Assembly: GCA_963842305.1 (NCBI GenBank)
Contig: CAWJFW010000002.1
Location: 744,001-808,000 of the forward strand
Direction of reading: 5' to 3'
Length of the DNA stretch: 64,000 nucleotides
From: JAIBJN01 sp963842305
GTDB taxonomy: Bacteria > Actinomycetota > Thermoleophilia > Gaiellales > Gaiellaceae
Of this stretch, positions 33,652-43,008 are shown piece after piece. Every line of letters starts with the position of its first letter. Position 1 is the stretch's first letter. The notes beneath the pieces were generated by a model. That model was not told the DNA's origin. It did no database searches and saw only the letters and a program-made list of their open reading frames with translations. The position numbers and the translations under genes are program-made.

Positions 33652-34579
33652 TCACATCCCCGTTCTCGCCGAGGAGGTCCGCGGACTCCTCGCCGTCGCG
33701 CCCGGGGAGACGGTCATCGACGGCACCTTCGGCGCCGGCGGCCATGCCGAGCTTCTGGCGGCAGACCTCCAGGGCAAGGGCCGGTTCATCGCCGTCGACC
33801 GGGACGCGACGGTCCGGCCGTACTTCGAGCGGTTCCAGCGACGCGCCGGCGTTCAGGCGCGGTTCCTGCGCGGGGACTTCGCCGTTGTTCTCGGCCAGCT
33901 TGCCGACAACGACGTCCGGGCCGACGCAATCCTGCTCGATCTCGGGGTCTCGAGCATGCAGATCGACCGCCCCGAGCGCGGATTCTCGTACGCGGCGGAT
34001 GCGCCGCTCGACATGCGCATGGACGTCTCGGGGCCGCGATCGGCTGAGGACATCGTCAACGAGCTGAGCGAGCGCGAGCTGGCGGACATCTTCCGCCGCT
34101 ACGGCGAGGAGCGCTTCTCGCGGCAGATCGCCAGGGGGATCGTCCGTCGCCGCAGCGAGCAGCCGTTCGAGCGCACGACCGACCTCGTGGAGGTGGTGCG
34201 TGCCGCAATCCCGGCGCCGCGCCGCTTCGGAGACGGGCATCCCGCGAAGCGCGTCTTTCAGGCGCTGCGGATCGTCGTCAACGAAGAGCTCGAGTCGCTC
34301 GAGCAGGCCCTTCCGATGGCATTCCGACTCTTGAGCCCCGGTGGGCGTCTCGCCGTCATCAGCTTCCACTCGCTCGAGGACAGGATCGTCAAGCGCTTCT
34401 TCGCCGCCCAGGCCCGTGGTTGCACATGCCCACCCGACCTGCCGATCTGCGTTTGCGGAAAGGAACCGACCCTCCGCCTCGTCACCCGGAAGGCCGTGCG
34501 TCCGTCCCCGGCCGAGACCGCGGAGAACCCGCGCGCCGCGTCGGCCCGGCTCCGCGTCGCCGCACGGACGGGAGCCTAG
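33617..34579 (+). CDS. rsmH: 16S rRNA (cytosine-1402-N4) methyltransferase
   Basis: The 320-residue SAM-dependent enzyme methylates C1402 in the ribosomal P site. It has HIPVLAEEVRGLLAV, SAM motif DGTFGAGGHAELL, LLDLGVSSMQID, RGFSYAADAPLDMRMD, and VISFHSLEDRIVKRFF. I chose TTG 33617 because AGGAGG lies seven bases upstream; no ATG or GTG fits. The start overlaps mraZ by 35 bases. It is next to ftsL with no gap, the usual order. Confidence 0.94.
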   Translation: MLRNALQHETADHIPVLAEEVRGLLAVAPGETVIDGTFGAGGHAELLAADLQGKGRFIAVDRDATVRPYFERFQRRAGVQARFLRGDFAVVLGQLADNDVRADAILLDLGVSSMQIDRPERGFSYAADAPLDMRMDVSGPRSAEDIVNELSERELADIFRRYGEERFSRQIARGIVRRRSEQPFERTTDLVEVVRAAIPAPRRFGDGHPAKRVFQALRIVVNEELESLEQALPMAFRLLSPGGRLAVISFHSLEDRIVKRFFAAQARGCTCPPDLPICVCGKEPTLRLVTRKAVRPSPAETAENPRAASARLRVAARTGA

Positions 34580-34948
34580 GTGGCGACCGCGACCGCCCGC
34601 GTCGAGCCGCAGAGGACCCCGCGCCCTCGGGCGCGTCCGGCTCCTCGCCGCCCGCCGAGACGGCGCGCAGCCGAACGGCCTCGGGTCGCGGGCAGCGTCG
34701 TTTGGATCGTCCTCGTCGCCACGCTCCTGGCCGGAATCGTCGCGCTGAACGTTGCGGTCCTCCGGCTGAACGTGAAGGCCGAGGAGCTCGAGTCTCAGCG
34801 GGCCGAGCTGATCGCGAGAAGGGACAACCTCGAAGCCGAGCTTTCGCAGGGTGCGGCAGCGGGCCGTATCGAGGCAGTTGCCGCCAAGTACGGGCTCACC
34901 GATCCCGTCGAGACCTCCTACGTTCGGCTGGCGCGCGTCAAGGAGTAA
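34580..34948 (+). CDS. ftsL: FtsL-like division protein
   Basis: The 122-residue bitopic protein has an Arg/Pro-rich cytoplasmic start, one membrane helix (VVWIVLVATLLAGIVALNVA) and a leucine-zipper-like coiled coil (LRLNVKAEELESQRAELIAR). The position between rsmH and ftsI and the layout identify it as FtsL, though sequence conservation in this family is low. It scaffolds the FtsQ-FtsB-FtsL complex. GTG 34580 starts right after the rsmH stop. Confidence 0.8.
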   Translation: MATATARVEPQRTPRPRARPAPRRPPRRRAAERPRVAGSVVWIVLVATLLAGIVALNVAVLRLNVKAEELESQRAELIARRDNLEAELSQGAAAGRIEAVAAKYGLTDPVETSYVRLARVKE

Positions 34949-34954
34949 CGGCGA

Positions 34955-36637
34955 GTGCGGCAGGCGAACAGGCGCCTCCGGCTCCTCGTCGCGGTCTTCG
35001 CGGTGGCCTTCGTCGCTGCGTTCGTGCGCGTTGCGTGGCTGCAGGCGGTCAAGGCGCAGACGCTCGACCATCTCGCGACGAGCCAGCATCGCGAGGAGCT
35101 CGAGATCACTGCCCACCGCGGCACGATCTTCGACCGAAACGGCGTCCAGCTCGCCTTCGGGGAACGCGCGACGACCGTCTATGCGAACCCCAAGCAGATC
35201 GCCGATCCCCGCGAGGCCGCCATCGCCGTCGGGGACGCACTCGATCTCGATCCCGGGAAGCTCTATCCGCTTTTGACCGACCGGTCACGAGGCTTCGTCT
35301 ACTTGGCCCGAAAGGCCGATCCGGAAAAGGCAAAGGCGCTCGAGGAGCAAGAGATCGCGGGCATTGGCTTTCAGCCGGAGGAGCGCCGCGTCTACCCGCA
35401 GCGCGCACTCGCCTCCGAGATCGTCGGCTATGCGGGCACGGAGAACACCGGCCTCTCGGGCCTCGAGCTCCAACTCGACGATCAGCTCGCCGGCTCCAGC
35501 GGCTCGAGAACGATCGTCCGGGACCCGTTCGGCCGCACGATCGACGTTGTCGACGACGAGAAGGTGGAGGAGGGCAAGGACGTCTACCTGACAATCGACG
35601 ACACGATCCAGGGCCAGGCCGAGCGCGTGCTCCACGCGACGATGAGCCGCTGGTCGGCGAAGTCGGCGACCGCGATCGTCCTCGATGCCAAGACGGGCGG
35701 CATCCTCGCGCTCGCGGACGAGCCCGGCTTCGACGCGAACGAGTATCCGACCGTCGCGAAATGGGACGAGGAGCTTCTCCGGAATCGGGCCGTGACGGAC
35801 ACGTACGAGCCCGGCTCGACCTTCAAGATCGTGACGGTCGGCGGGGTGCTCGAATCGAACCTCGTCACGCCCGAGACGAAATTCCGCCTCCCATACGAGA
35901 TCCCGGTCGCCGACCGCGTGATCCACGACGCGGAGCCGCGGAAGACGGAGACCATGACCGTCTCCGAGATCCTCTCCCGCTCGTCCAACGTCGGCGTCGT
36001 GACGCTGGCGCAGCAGCTGCAGCGAGATCGGCTCGACGAGTGGATCCGCCGCTTCGGCTTCGGTCGGACGACCGACGTCGACTATCCGGGCGAGTCGCCC
36101 GGCATCGTGCTGAAGCCGGAGGAGTGGTCCGGCTCGACGATTGGGAACGTCCCAATCGGCCAGGGTATCGCCGTCACGCCGATGCAGATGGTCGCCGCCT
36201 ACGGGGCGATCGCCAACGGTGGCGTCTGGCTTCAGCCCCACCTCGTCGACCGCATCGAAGGCAGCGGGCGCACGGACGTGAAGGAGCGGCGCGTGCTTTC
36301 GGAGGGGACGGCCGACGAGCTCACTCAGATGCTCCGCGGGGTCGTCGAGGAGGGCTCGGGGACGACCGCGCAGATCCCGGGCTACCGCGTTGCGGGTAAG
36401 ACGGGGACAGCAGCGAAGCCCGAGCCGACCGGCGGCTACTCCGACACGCGCTACGTGGCGTCGTTCGTCGGCTTCGCGCCTGCGAAGCGCCCCGAGATCG
36501 TTGTGCTCGTAACCGTCGACGAACCCCGCGGCACGATCTGGGGCGGGGTGGTCGCCGCACCCGCGTTCGCCGACATCATGGAGTTCGCGCTGCAGTACCT
36601 CGAGATTCCGCCGGACCGACACCGCCGGGCGCACTAG
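34955..36637 (+). CDS. ftsI: Division-specific peptidoglycan transpeptidase (PBP3/FtsI)
   Basis: The 560-residue class B penicillin-binding protein cross-links septal wall. It has an N-terminal anchor (LLVAVFAVAFVAAFVRVAWL), the RGTIFDRNG dimerisation motif, and transpeptidase motifs STFK (EPGSTFKIVTV), SSN (LSRSSNVGVV) and KTGT (VAGKTGTAAKP). A GTG start lies six bases after ftsL. No PASTA domain is present. A 94-base spacer then separates it from murE. Confidence 0.95.
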   Translation: MRQANRRLRLLVAVFAVAFVAAFVRVAWLQAVKAQTLDHLATSQHREELEITAHRGTIFDRNGVQLAFGERATTVYANPKQIADPREAAIAVGDALDLDPGKLYPLLTDRSRGFVYLARKADPEKAKALEEQEIAGIGFQPEERRVYPQRALASEIVGYAGTENTGLSGLELQLDDQLAGSSGSRTIVRDPFGRTIDVVDDEKVEEGKDVYLTIDDTIQGQAERVLHATMSRWSAKSATAIVLDAKTGGILALADEPGFDANEYPTVAKWDEELLRNRAVTDTYEPGSTFKIVTVGGVLESNLVTPETKFRLPYEIPVADRVIHDAEPRKTETMTVSEILSRSSNVGVVTLAQQLQRDRLDEWIRRFGFGRTTDVDYPGESPGIVLKPEEWSGSTIGNVPIGQGIAVTPMQMVAAYGAIANGGVWLQPHLVDRIEGSGRTDVKERRVLSEGTADELTQMLRGVVEEGSGTTAQIPGYRVAGKTGTAAKPEPTGGYSDTRYVASFVGFAPAKRPEIVVLVTVDEPRGTIWGGVVAAPAFADIMEFALQYLEIPPDRHRRAH

Positions 36638-36731
36638 CGGGCGAATCGGCGCGCGTGTGCCGCGGACCGCGCCAGAATGCACGCAGACCCGAGGAAGAAG
36701 TCCTCATCCGGTGCCGAACTCAGCCTGACCT

Positions 36732-38207
36732 GTGTCCGAATCTCCTGCCATCGCGCTCGAGACACTTGCCGACGCGGTCGGGGCGAGGGAGATCCTCAAC
36801 CCGGCACGGGTCGACATCTCGGATCTCGCCTACGACGCACGTCTCGTTGCGCCGGGCGCGCTGTTCGCCTGCGTGCCCGGACAGCGTGCTGACGGGCACG
36901 ACTTTGCGGCCGCCGCCGTCGAGCGAGGCGCGGTCGCTCTGCTCGCGGAGCGGGCGCTCCCGGTTTCCGTGCCCCAGCTCCTCGTGCCGGACGCGCGCCT
37001 GGCGATGGCGCTCGCCGCCGACGTCTTCTTCGGAACACCGACGCGCGAGCTCGAGGTGGTCGGCGTGACCGGCACCAACGGAAAGACGACCACGGCGTTC
37101 CTCCTCTACTCGATTCTTGCCGCCGCGGGTCGGCGGCCCGGTCTGCTCGGGACGGTCGAGATGCGGGTCGGCGGCGAACGCCGGTCGGTCACGCGCACGA
37201 CGCCCGAGGCGATCGACCTGCAGCGCACCTTCCGCGAGCTCGTCGAAGCAGGCGACCGGAGCTGCGCCATGGAGGCCTCGTCGCACGCGTCTGAGCTGAA
37301 GCGCCTGGTCGGCACACGCTTCCGGGCGCTCGTCTTCACGAACCTGTCGCAGGACCATCTCGACTTCCACGGGACCCTCGAGGCCTACGCCGACGCCAAG
37401 CGCCGGCTCTTCACGGAGCCGGATGTGGACGGGAACCGCCCGCCTGCGGCGGTCAACATCGGCGACCCATTCGGCCGGAGGCTCGCGAACGAACTCCGCG
37501 GCCTGGGTACGAGCGTGCTGACGTTCGGTCTCGCGGACGACGCCGCCGTGGGCGCGGACGAGCTCGAGCTGACGCCTTCGACCACGAGCTTCCGGGCGGC
37601 CGGGCTAGCCCTCCGCCCGCGTCTCAGAGGCCGCTTCAACGTCGAGAACGTGCTCGGAGCAGTCGCAGCGGGGCGGCTGCTCGAGGTCCCCGACGACGCG
37701 ATCGTCCGGGGGATCGAGCACCTGAGCGGGGTTCCCGGGCGCTTCGAGTCGGTGGACGAGGGACAGCCGTTCGCGGTCATCGTCGATTACGCCCACACGC
37801 CCGAGGCGCTGGAAAACGTCCTGGGCGAGGCCCGCCGCCTGGCAACCGGCCGTCTGTTCTGCATCTTCGGGTGCGGCGGCGATCGCGACCGGGCGAAGCG
37901 CCCGCTGATGGGCGGGATCGTCAGCCGCCTCACAGACGTCGCGATCGTCACCTCCGACAATCCGCGAAGCGAGGAGCCCGAGGCGATCATCGAGGAGATC
38001 CGGAGCGGTATGAACGGCGATGAAACCGTCGAGCCGGACCGTGCGCTCGCGATCGCGTCCGCCGTCGAGGAGGCCGCCGAGGGCGACGTCGTCGTCGTCG
38101 CGGGCAAGGGCCACGAACAGGGGCAGGAATTCCGGGACCGGACGGTCCCGTTCGACGACCGCGAGGTCGCCCGCGACGCGTTGCGGCGCCTCGGGGCGGC
38201 GGCATGA
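36732..38207 (+). CDS. murE: UDP-MurNAc-tripeptide synthetase (meso-diaminopimelate adding)
   Basis: The 491-residue Mur ligase adds the third stem-peptide residue. It has the P-loop VTGTNGKTTTAFL, the TTPEAIDLQ substrate loop, MEASSHASELKRL, and DYAHTPEALENVL. The DNPR motif (TSDNPRSEEP) is the hallmark of meso-diaminopimelate specificity, so this cell wall is probably meso-DAP type. GTG 36732 has no strong Shine-Dalgarno sequence. The preceding 94-base spacer holds a small GAGGA/TCCTC hairpin and could carry an internal promoter. Confidence 0.95.
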   Translation: MSESPAIALETLADAVGAREILNPARVDISDLAYDARLVAPGALFACVPGQRADGHDFAAAAVERGAVALLAERALPVSVPQLLVPDARLAMALAADVFFGTPTRELEVVGVTGTNGKTTTAFLLYSILAAAGRRPGLLGTVEMRVGGERRSVTRTTPEAIDLQRTFRELVEAGDRSCAMEASSHASELKRLVGTRFRALVFTNLSQDHLDFHGTLEAYADAKRRLFTEPDVDGNRPPAAVNIGDPFGRRLANELRGLGTSVLTFGLADDAAVGADELELTPSTTSFRAAGLALRPRLRGRFNVENVLGAVAAGRLLEVPDDAIVRGIEHLSGVPGRFESVDEGQPFAVIVDYAHTPEALENVLGEARRLATGRLFCIFGCGGDRDRAKRPLMGGIVSRLTDVAIVTSDNPRSEEPEAIIEEIRSGMNGDETVEPDRALAIASAVEEAAEGDVVVVAGKGHEQGQEFRDRTVPFDDREVARDALRRLGAAA

Positions 38208-39520
38208 TTCCGCTCGCGCTCGCCGAGGTCGAAGCCCTGGCACCGGGTCGTCTCGAGCGCGCGCCCGGCGCGGAGCGGGTCGACGGCGTGAGCATCGACT
38301 CGCGACAGATGCAAGGCGGCGATCTCTTCGTCGCGGTCGGGGGCGGGGTCGAATTCGTCGCCGATGCGCTCGCTGCCGGGGCTGCCGCCGCGCTCGTGCC
38401 CGAGGATGCGTTCGGCGCGCTGGGCGCCCTGGGGCGGGCCGTGCGCGAACGCTCGGCGGCGAGGGTCGTGGCCGTCACCGGGTCGACGGCGAAGACGTCC
38501 ACGAAGGACATCCTCGGGGCGCTCTGCGCTCCGCAGGCGCGTACCGTCGTCGCCGAGGGTAGTCAGAACAACGAAATCGGGCTACCGCTCACGCTCTGCC
38601 GGCTCGAGGAGGACACGGAGATCGCGATCGTCGAGATGGGCATGCGTGGGCTGGGGCAGATCGCGGAGCTCTGCGAGATCGCCCAGCCCGACGTCGGGAT
38701 CGTGACGAGCGTCGGGCCCGTGCACCTCGAACTCCTCGGCACCGTCGAACGCGTCGCCCAGGCGAAGGCCGAGCTGATCGAGAGCCTGCCGCCGGACGGC
38801 GTCGCCGTCGTTCCCGCGGGAGAGACCTACCTCGAGCCCTACCTCGCGCGCGACGACATCAAGGTCTTCCGCTTCGGCGACGGTGGCGATGTCAGCCTCA
38901 GCTACTTCGCCGCGCACGGCGGCGCTGCCCGAATCCGAGTCGAGGCGTTCGGCCGCCCGCTGACGCTCGAGTTCAGCTTCTCGTCGCGCTACAACGCGAC
39001 GAACGCGCTGGCCGCCCTCGCTGCGTACCACGCGCTCGGCCTCCCACTCGGCAAGGCACAGAAGGGAGCCCGTCACGTCCAGCTGTCGCGCCTGCGCGGT
39101 GAGGAGGTCCCGCTGCCCGGGGGAGGCGTCCTTCTGAACGACTGCTACAACGCGAACCCGCTGTCCATGGCGGCGGCGCTCGAGCATCTGGGCGACCGGG
39201 CCGGCGAGCATCGGAAGGTCGCCGTTCTCGGCGACATGGCCGAGCTCGGCCCCGGCGCACCCGCGTATCACCGGGAGGTCGGCGCCGCTGCAGCGAAGGC
39301 TGGGGTCGACGTGCTCGTCGCGGTCGGCCCGCTCGCACGCAACTATGTCCAGGGCGCGCGCGGTGTCCCGCTCACGCGCTGGGCGGCGACGGTCGAGCAG
39401 GGGCTCGCCGCCCTCCGCTCAGTCCTCCAACCCGGCGACTGCGTTCTCGTCAAGGGCTCGCGGGCCATGGGTCTCGAAGTGATCGCCGAGGCTGTCGCCG
39501 TCGTCCCGGCGCGAGCCTAG
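38204..39520 (+). CDS. murF: UDP-MurNAc-tripeptide--D-Ala-D-Ala ligase
   Basis: The 438-residue Mur ligase adds D-Ala-D-Ala. It has SIDSRQMQGGDLFVA, AEGSQNNEIGLPLTL, VEMGMRGLGQI, LLNDCYNANPLSM and VLGDMAELGPGA. The P-loop reads VTGSTAKTSTKD, with Ala where the family has Gly before Lys-Thr. That change sits in the ATP-binding loop and is unusual; the rest is typical. ATG overlaps murE by four bases. Confidence 0.94.
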   Translation: MIPLALAEVEALAPGRLERAPGAERVDGVSIDSRQMQGGDLFVAVGGGVEFVADALAAGAAAALVPEDAFGALGALGRAVRERSAARVVAVTGSTAKTSTKDILGALCAPQARTVVAEGSQNNEIGLPLTLCRLEEDTEIAIVEMGMRGLGQIAELCEIAQPDVGIVTSVGPVHLELLGTVERVAQAKAELIESLPPDGVAVVPAGETYLEPYLARDDIKVFRFGDGGDVSLSYFAAHGGAARIRVEAFGRPLTLEFSFSSRYNATNALAALAAYHALGLPLGKAQKGARHVQLSRLRGEEVPLPGGGVLLNDCYNANPLSMAAALEHLGDRAGEHRKVAVLGDMAELGPGAPAYHREVGAAAAKAGVDVLVAVGPLARNYVQGARGVPLTRWAATVEQGLAALRSVLQPGDCVLVKGSRAMGLEVIAEAVAVVPARA

Positions 39521-39534
39521 GCTAGGCCCAAGCT

Positions 39535-40557
39535 ATGGTCGAAGTCTTGCTCGCGGGCGTGCTGGCGATGGTGATCTCCATCCTCTGCGGCCCGAAGTTC
39601 ATCGACTTCCTGCGCAAGAACGAGTTCGGCCAGCAGATCCGGGAGGAAGGACCGAAGGGCCACGTCGTCAAGCAGGGGACCCCGGCGATGGGCGGCCTCC
39701 TGATCATGATCTCGATGGCCGTACCGTTCCTGATCTTCTCGGACCGGACGGTGCCGGCTGTGACGGCGTTCTTCGTTGCGCTCGGCTGCGCGGCGATCGG
39801 GTTCGTCGACGACTGGACGAAGGTCTCGCGGCGGCGGTCCCTCGGCCTCTCGGGCCGCTGGAAGCTCCTCTGGCTCGGCGCGATCACCGTCGTCGTCGCG
39901 ATCGTCGCCGCGCGGGGGCTCGACGAACCGCTGACGACCGACGTCTACCTCCCGCTCCTCGACGTCGACCTGCCCCTGGGGTGGGGCTGGTACATCCTCC
40001 TCTACTTCATCATCGCGGGCTTCGCGAACGGCGTGAACCTGACCGACGGGGTGGACGGCCTCGCAGCGGGCACGACGACGATCTCCCTCCTCACCTATAC
40101 GGCGATGAGCCTCGTCGCCGCGCTCGCTTCGATCCGCGCCGTCGGCCGCGCCGACCAGGTCGACCTCGACCTCGCGATCCTCGGCGCCAGCCTCATCGGA
40201 GCCTCGATCGGCTTCCTCTGGTACAACGCGTTCCCCGCGCAGGTCTTCATGGGCGACACGGGCTCGATGGGGCTCGGCGGCGCGATCGCGGCGTTCGCGA
40301 TCATGACCAAGACCGAGTCTCTGCTCATCTTCATCGGCGGAATCTTCGTCATCGAGGCGCTCTCGGTGATCGTCCAGGTCGTCAGCTTCAAGTGGTTCGG
40401 GCGTCGCGTCCTCCTGATGGCCCCGCTCCACCATCACTTCGAGATGAAGGCCTGGTCCGAGACGCGGATCATGGTCCGCTTCTGGATCGTCACGGCGATC
40501 TTGTGCGCGTGCGGATTCGTCCTCTACTACCGCTACGCGTCCGAGTTTGCTTCCTGA
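39535..40557 (+). CDS. mraY: Phospho-MurNAc-pentapeptide transferase
   Basis: The 340-residue, ten-helix membrane enzyme makes lipid I from UDP-MurNAc-pentapeptide and undecaprenyl phosphate. It has GTPAMGGLLIM, the Asp pair in GFVDDWTKVSRR, FANGVNLTDGVDGLAAG, MGDTGSMGLGGA and the HHH motif in LMAPLHHHFEMKAWSE. It starts 14 bases after murF and overlaps murD by 11 bases. Confidence 0.97.
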   Translation: MVEVLLAGVLAMVISILCGPKFIDFLRKNEFGQQIREEGPKGHVVKQGTPAMGGLLIMISMAVPFLIFSDRTVPAVTAFFVALGCAAIGFVDDWTKVSRRRSLGLSGRWKLLWLGAITVVVAIVAARGLDEPLTTDVYLPLLDVDLPLGWGWYILLYFIIAGFANGVNLTDGVDGLAAGTTTISLLTYTAMSLVAALASIRAVGRADQVDLDLAILGASLIGASIGFLWYNAFPAQVFMGDTGSMGLGGAIAAFAIMTKTESLLIFIGGIFVIEALSVIVQVVSFKWFGRRVLLMAPLHHHFEMKAWSETRIMVRFWIVTAILCACGFVLYYRYASEFAS

Positions 40558-41794
40558 GCAAGTCCTCGTCCTCGGCCTCGCGCGCTCGGGCGAGGCGGCG
40601 GCGCTCGCACTGGTCCGGCGTGGAGTGCGCGTCGTCGGCGTCGACGCAAACGGCGAGCTCGACGCCGGAAGGCTTCGCGAGAGTGGCGTCGAAGTCGTCC
40701 TGGGCGCGGAGGACCCCGTGCTCGTCGACGACGTGGACCTGCTGGTCAAGAGCCCTGGCATTCCGAGCGAGGCCCCCCTCGTTGCCGCCGCGCGCACGCG
40801 CGGAGTCCCCGTCTGGAGCGAGGTCGAGCTCGGCGCCAGGATCTTCGCGAATCCGCTCGTCGGGGTCACCGGAACGAACGGCAAGACGACGACGAGCGAG
40901 CTCCTGGGCGAAATGTTCCGAGCCGCCGGCCGTCCGGTGGCCGTGGCCGGCAACGTCGGCCGGCCGCTGACCGGTCTCGACGGCTCGATCTCCGACGACA
41001 CCTGGATCGTCTGCGAGCTCTCGAGCTTCCAGCTCGAGGACATCGACGAGCTGCGTCCGCGGGTCGCCGTGCTCCTCAACATCACGCCCGACCATCTCGA
41101 TCGCCACGGCGATCTCGACACCTACCGGGCGGCGAAGCTCCGGATCTTCGAGAACCAGGAGCCCGATGACGTGGCGGTCGTCCCGCGCGGCTTCCAGCTG
41201 ATCCCTGGCACTGCCCGCCGGGTCGAGTTCGCTGCCGACGACCCGCTGCCGGCCGAGCCGCGTCTACCCGGGGCGCACAACCGTGAGAATGCGGCAGCGG
41301 CGGCGGTCGCTGCGAGGGCCGCCGGAATCTCCGACGAGGCGATCGCGACGGCGCTCGCGAGCTTCGCGGGCGTGCCACATCGGCTCGAGCTCGTCAGGGA
41401 GCTCAACGGCGTCCGCTGGATCAACGACTCCAAGGCGACGAACCCCGAGGCCGCGGAGCGCGCTTTCGGCGCCTATCCGCCGGGGCTGCGTGTGATCCTC
41501 GGCGGCAGCCTGAAGGGCACGCCTTTCGGGGGGCTCGCGGCGCGCGCCCGCGAGGCGAGAATTTCCTGCGCGTATCTGATCGGCGAGTCGGCAGACGAGC
41601 TCGCCGAGGCACTGGCACGGGAGGGGGTGCGATTCCGGCACTCGGTCGACCTCGAGCGGGCCGTCGCGGAGGCGTACGCGGACGCCGAGAGGGGGGAGGT
41701 CGTCCTCCTTTCGCCCGCCTGCGCGAGCTACGACCAGTTCGAGAATTTCGAGGAACGCGGGGCAAGGTTCCGGCAGCTCGTGGAGGCGCTGTGA
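40547..41794 (+). CDS. murD: UDP-MurNAc-L-alanine--D-glutamate ligase
   Basis: The 415-residue Mur ligase adds D-Glu. It has an N-terminal Rossmann part (VLVLGLARSGEAAA), VKSPGIPSEAPL, P-loop VTGTNGKTTTSELL, ELSSFQLEDI, NITPDHLDRHGDL and WINDSKATNPEAAERA, and ends LSPACASYDQFENFEERG. TTG 40547 is the only start that gives the full Rossmann strand; it overlaps mraY by 11 bases. Confidence 0.95.
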   Translation: MLPEQVLVLGLARSGEAAALALVRRGVRVVGVDANGELDAGRLRESGVEVVLGAEDPVLVDDVDLLVKSPGIPSEAPLVAAARTRGVPVWSEVELGARIFANPLVGVTGTNGKTTTSELLGEMFRAAGRPVAVAGNVGRPLTGLDGSISDDTWIVCELSSFQLEDIDELRPRVAVLLNITPDHLDRHGDLDTYRAAKLRIFENQEPDDVAVVPRGFQLIPGTARRVEFAADDPLPAEPRLPGAHNRENAAAAAVAARAAGISDEAIATALASFAGVPHRLELVRELNGVRWINDSKATNPEAAERAFGAYPPGLRVILGGSLKGTPFGGLAARAREARISCAYLIGESADELAEALAREGVRFRHSVDLERAVAEAYADAERGEVVLLSPACASYDQFENFEERGARFRQLVEAL

Positions 41795-43008
41795 GGCGGC
41801 CGGTCCGCGGGGGTCTCGAGTATCACCTGCTCGTCGTCGTCACGCTCGGGCTCGTCGCTTTCGGCCTCGTCATGGTCTACAGCGCAAGCTCCGCACGCGC
41901 GGCGCTGGCGGCCGACGACCCCGCCTACTACCTGAAGCGCCAGGCCGTCTACGCGCTGCTCGGCATCGTCGCCCTCGTCGTTCTCTCCCGCACGGATTTC
42001 CGCCGGCTCCGCTACCTCGTCCCGCCGCTCCTGCTCACGAGCTTCGCCCTGCTGGTTGCGGTGCTCGTCATGGGCACGCCGGTGAACGGAGCCAAGCGGT
42101 GGATCACGCTAGGGCCGGCGACGGTCCAGCCCTCGGAGCTTGCCAAGCTGGCGCTCGCCGTCTGGGTCGCCGCCTACCTGTCGCGCTCGCCGGCCCCCCA
42201 GTCGCTGCGCGAGCTCGTTCGCCCAATCGGCGCGGTCTTCGGCTTGTCGGTCGCGCTCATCCTGATCGAGCCCGACCTGGGCACGGCCATCTCGGTGGTC
42301 GTGATGCTCGCCGCCGTCCTCGTCGTGGCCGGGACCCGCCTCTCCACGCTCGCGGGCGCGGCTGCAATCGGCATGTCGCTCATCGCTGCGGCGATCTGGC
42401 TCGAGCCGTACCGCCGCGAGCGCATCCTCAGCTTCCTCGACCCTTGGCAGGACCCGCAGGGTGCCGGCTTCCAGAGCGTGCAGGCGATGCTCGCCCTCGG
42501 CTCCGGCGGATTCTTCGGGGTCGGGCTTGGCGAGAGTGTCCAGAAGGTCTATTACCTGCCGGAGTCCTCGACCGACATGATCTTCGCGATCGTTGGCGAG
42601 GAGCTCGGGCTTGTCGGCGCCTTTGCGCTCCTCGCGGCGTTCGTCGCGTTCGGCTACGCGGGCTTCAACGTAGCCCTGGCCTGCCGCGACCCGTTCGGCA
42701 AGCTTCTCGCCACGGGGATCACCGCGCTCATCTGCGGCCAGGCAGCCCTCAACGTCAGCGCCGTGATGGGCCTTGCGCCGCTCACCGGAATTCCACTGCC
42801 GTTCGTCTCGTACGGTGGCTCGAGCCTCGTCGTCATGCTCGCGTCAGTCGGCATCCTCCTTAACATCGCGGTGAACCATGCCGCCGAGTCCAGCGCCACA
42901 ACTGCTGATCGCCGCCGGGGGGACGGCAGGCCACGTGCTGCCCGCACTCGCGGTGGCCGAGTCGCTGCAAAGCCGCGGCGCGTCCGTCACGCTCGCCGGT
43001 CGGCCTGA
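41791..43008 (+). CDS. ftsW: Lipid II polymerase FtsW (SEDS family)
   Basis: The membrane protein polymerises lipid II into septal glycan together with FtsI. It has VMVYSASSARAAL, KRWITLGPATVQPSELAKLA, EPDLGTAISVVVMLA, DPQGAGFQSVQAMLALGSGG and PLPFVSYGGSSLVVMLASVG. GTG overlaps murD as GTGA. The frame runs 131 bases into murG with an Arg/Ala-rich tail unlike FtsW. A single extra base near 42857-42871 would end it at TGA 42872, four bases before the murG ATG, so the tail is probably an artefact. Confidence 0.93.
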   Translation: MRRPVRGGLEYHLLVVVTLGLVAFGLVMVYSASSARAALAADDPAYYLKRQAVYALLGIVALVVLSRTDFRRLRYLVPPLLLTSFALLVAVLVMGTPVNGAKRWITLGPATVQPSELAKLALAVWVAAYLSRSPAPQSLRELVRPIGAVFGLSVALILIEPDLGTAISVVVMLAAVLVVAGTRLSTLAGAAAIGMSLIAAAIWLEPYRRERILSFLDPWQDPQGAGFQSVQAMLALGSGGFFGVGLGESVQKVYYLPESSTDMIFAIVGEELGLVGAFALLAAFVAFGYAGFNVALACRDPFGKLLATGITALICGQAALNVSAVMGLAPLTGIPLPFVSYGGSSLVVMLASVGILLNIAVNHAAESSATTADRRRGDGRPRAARTRGGRVAAKPRRVRHARRSA

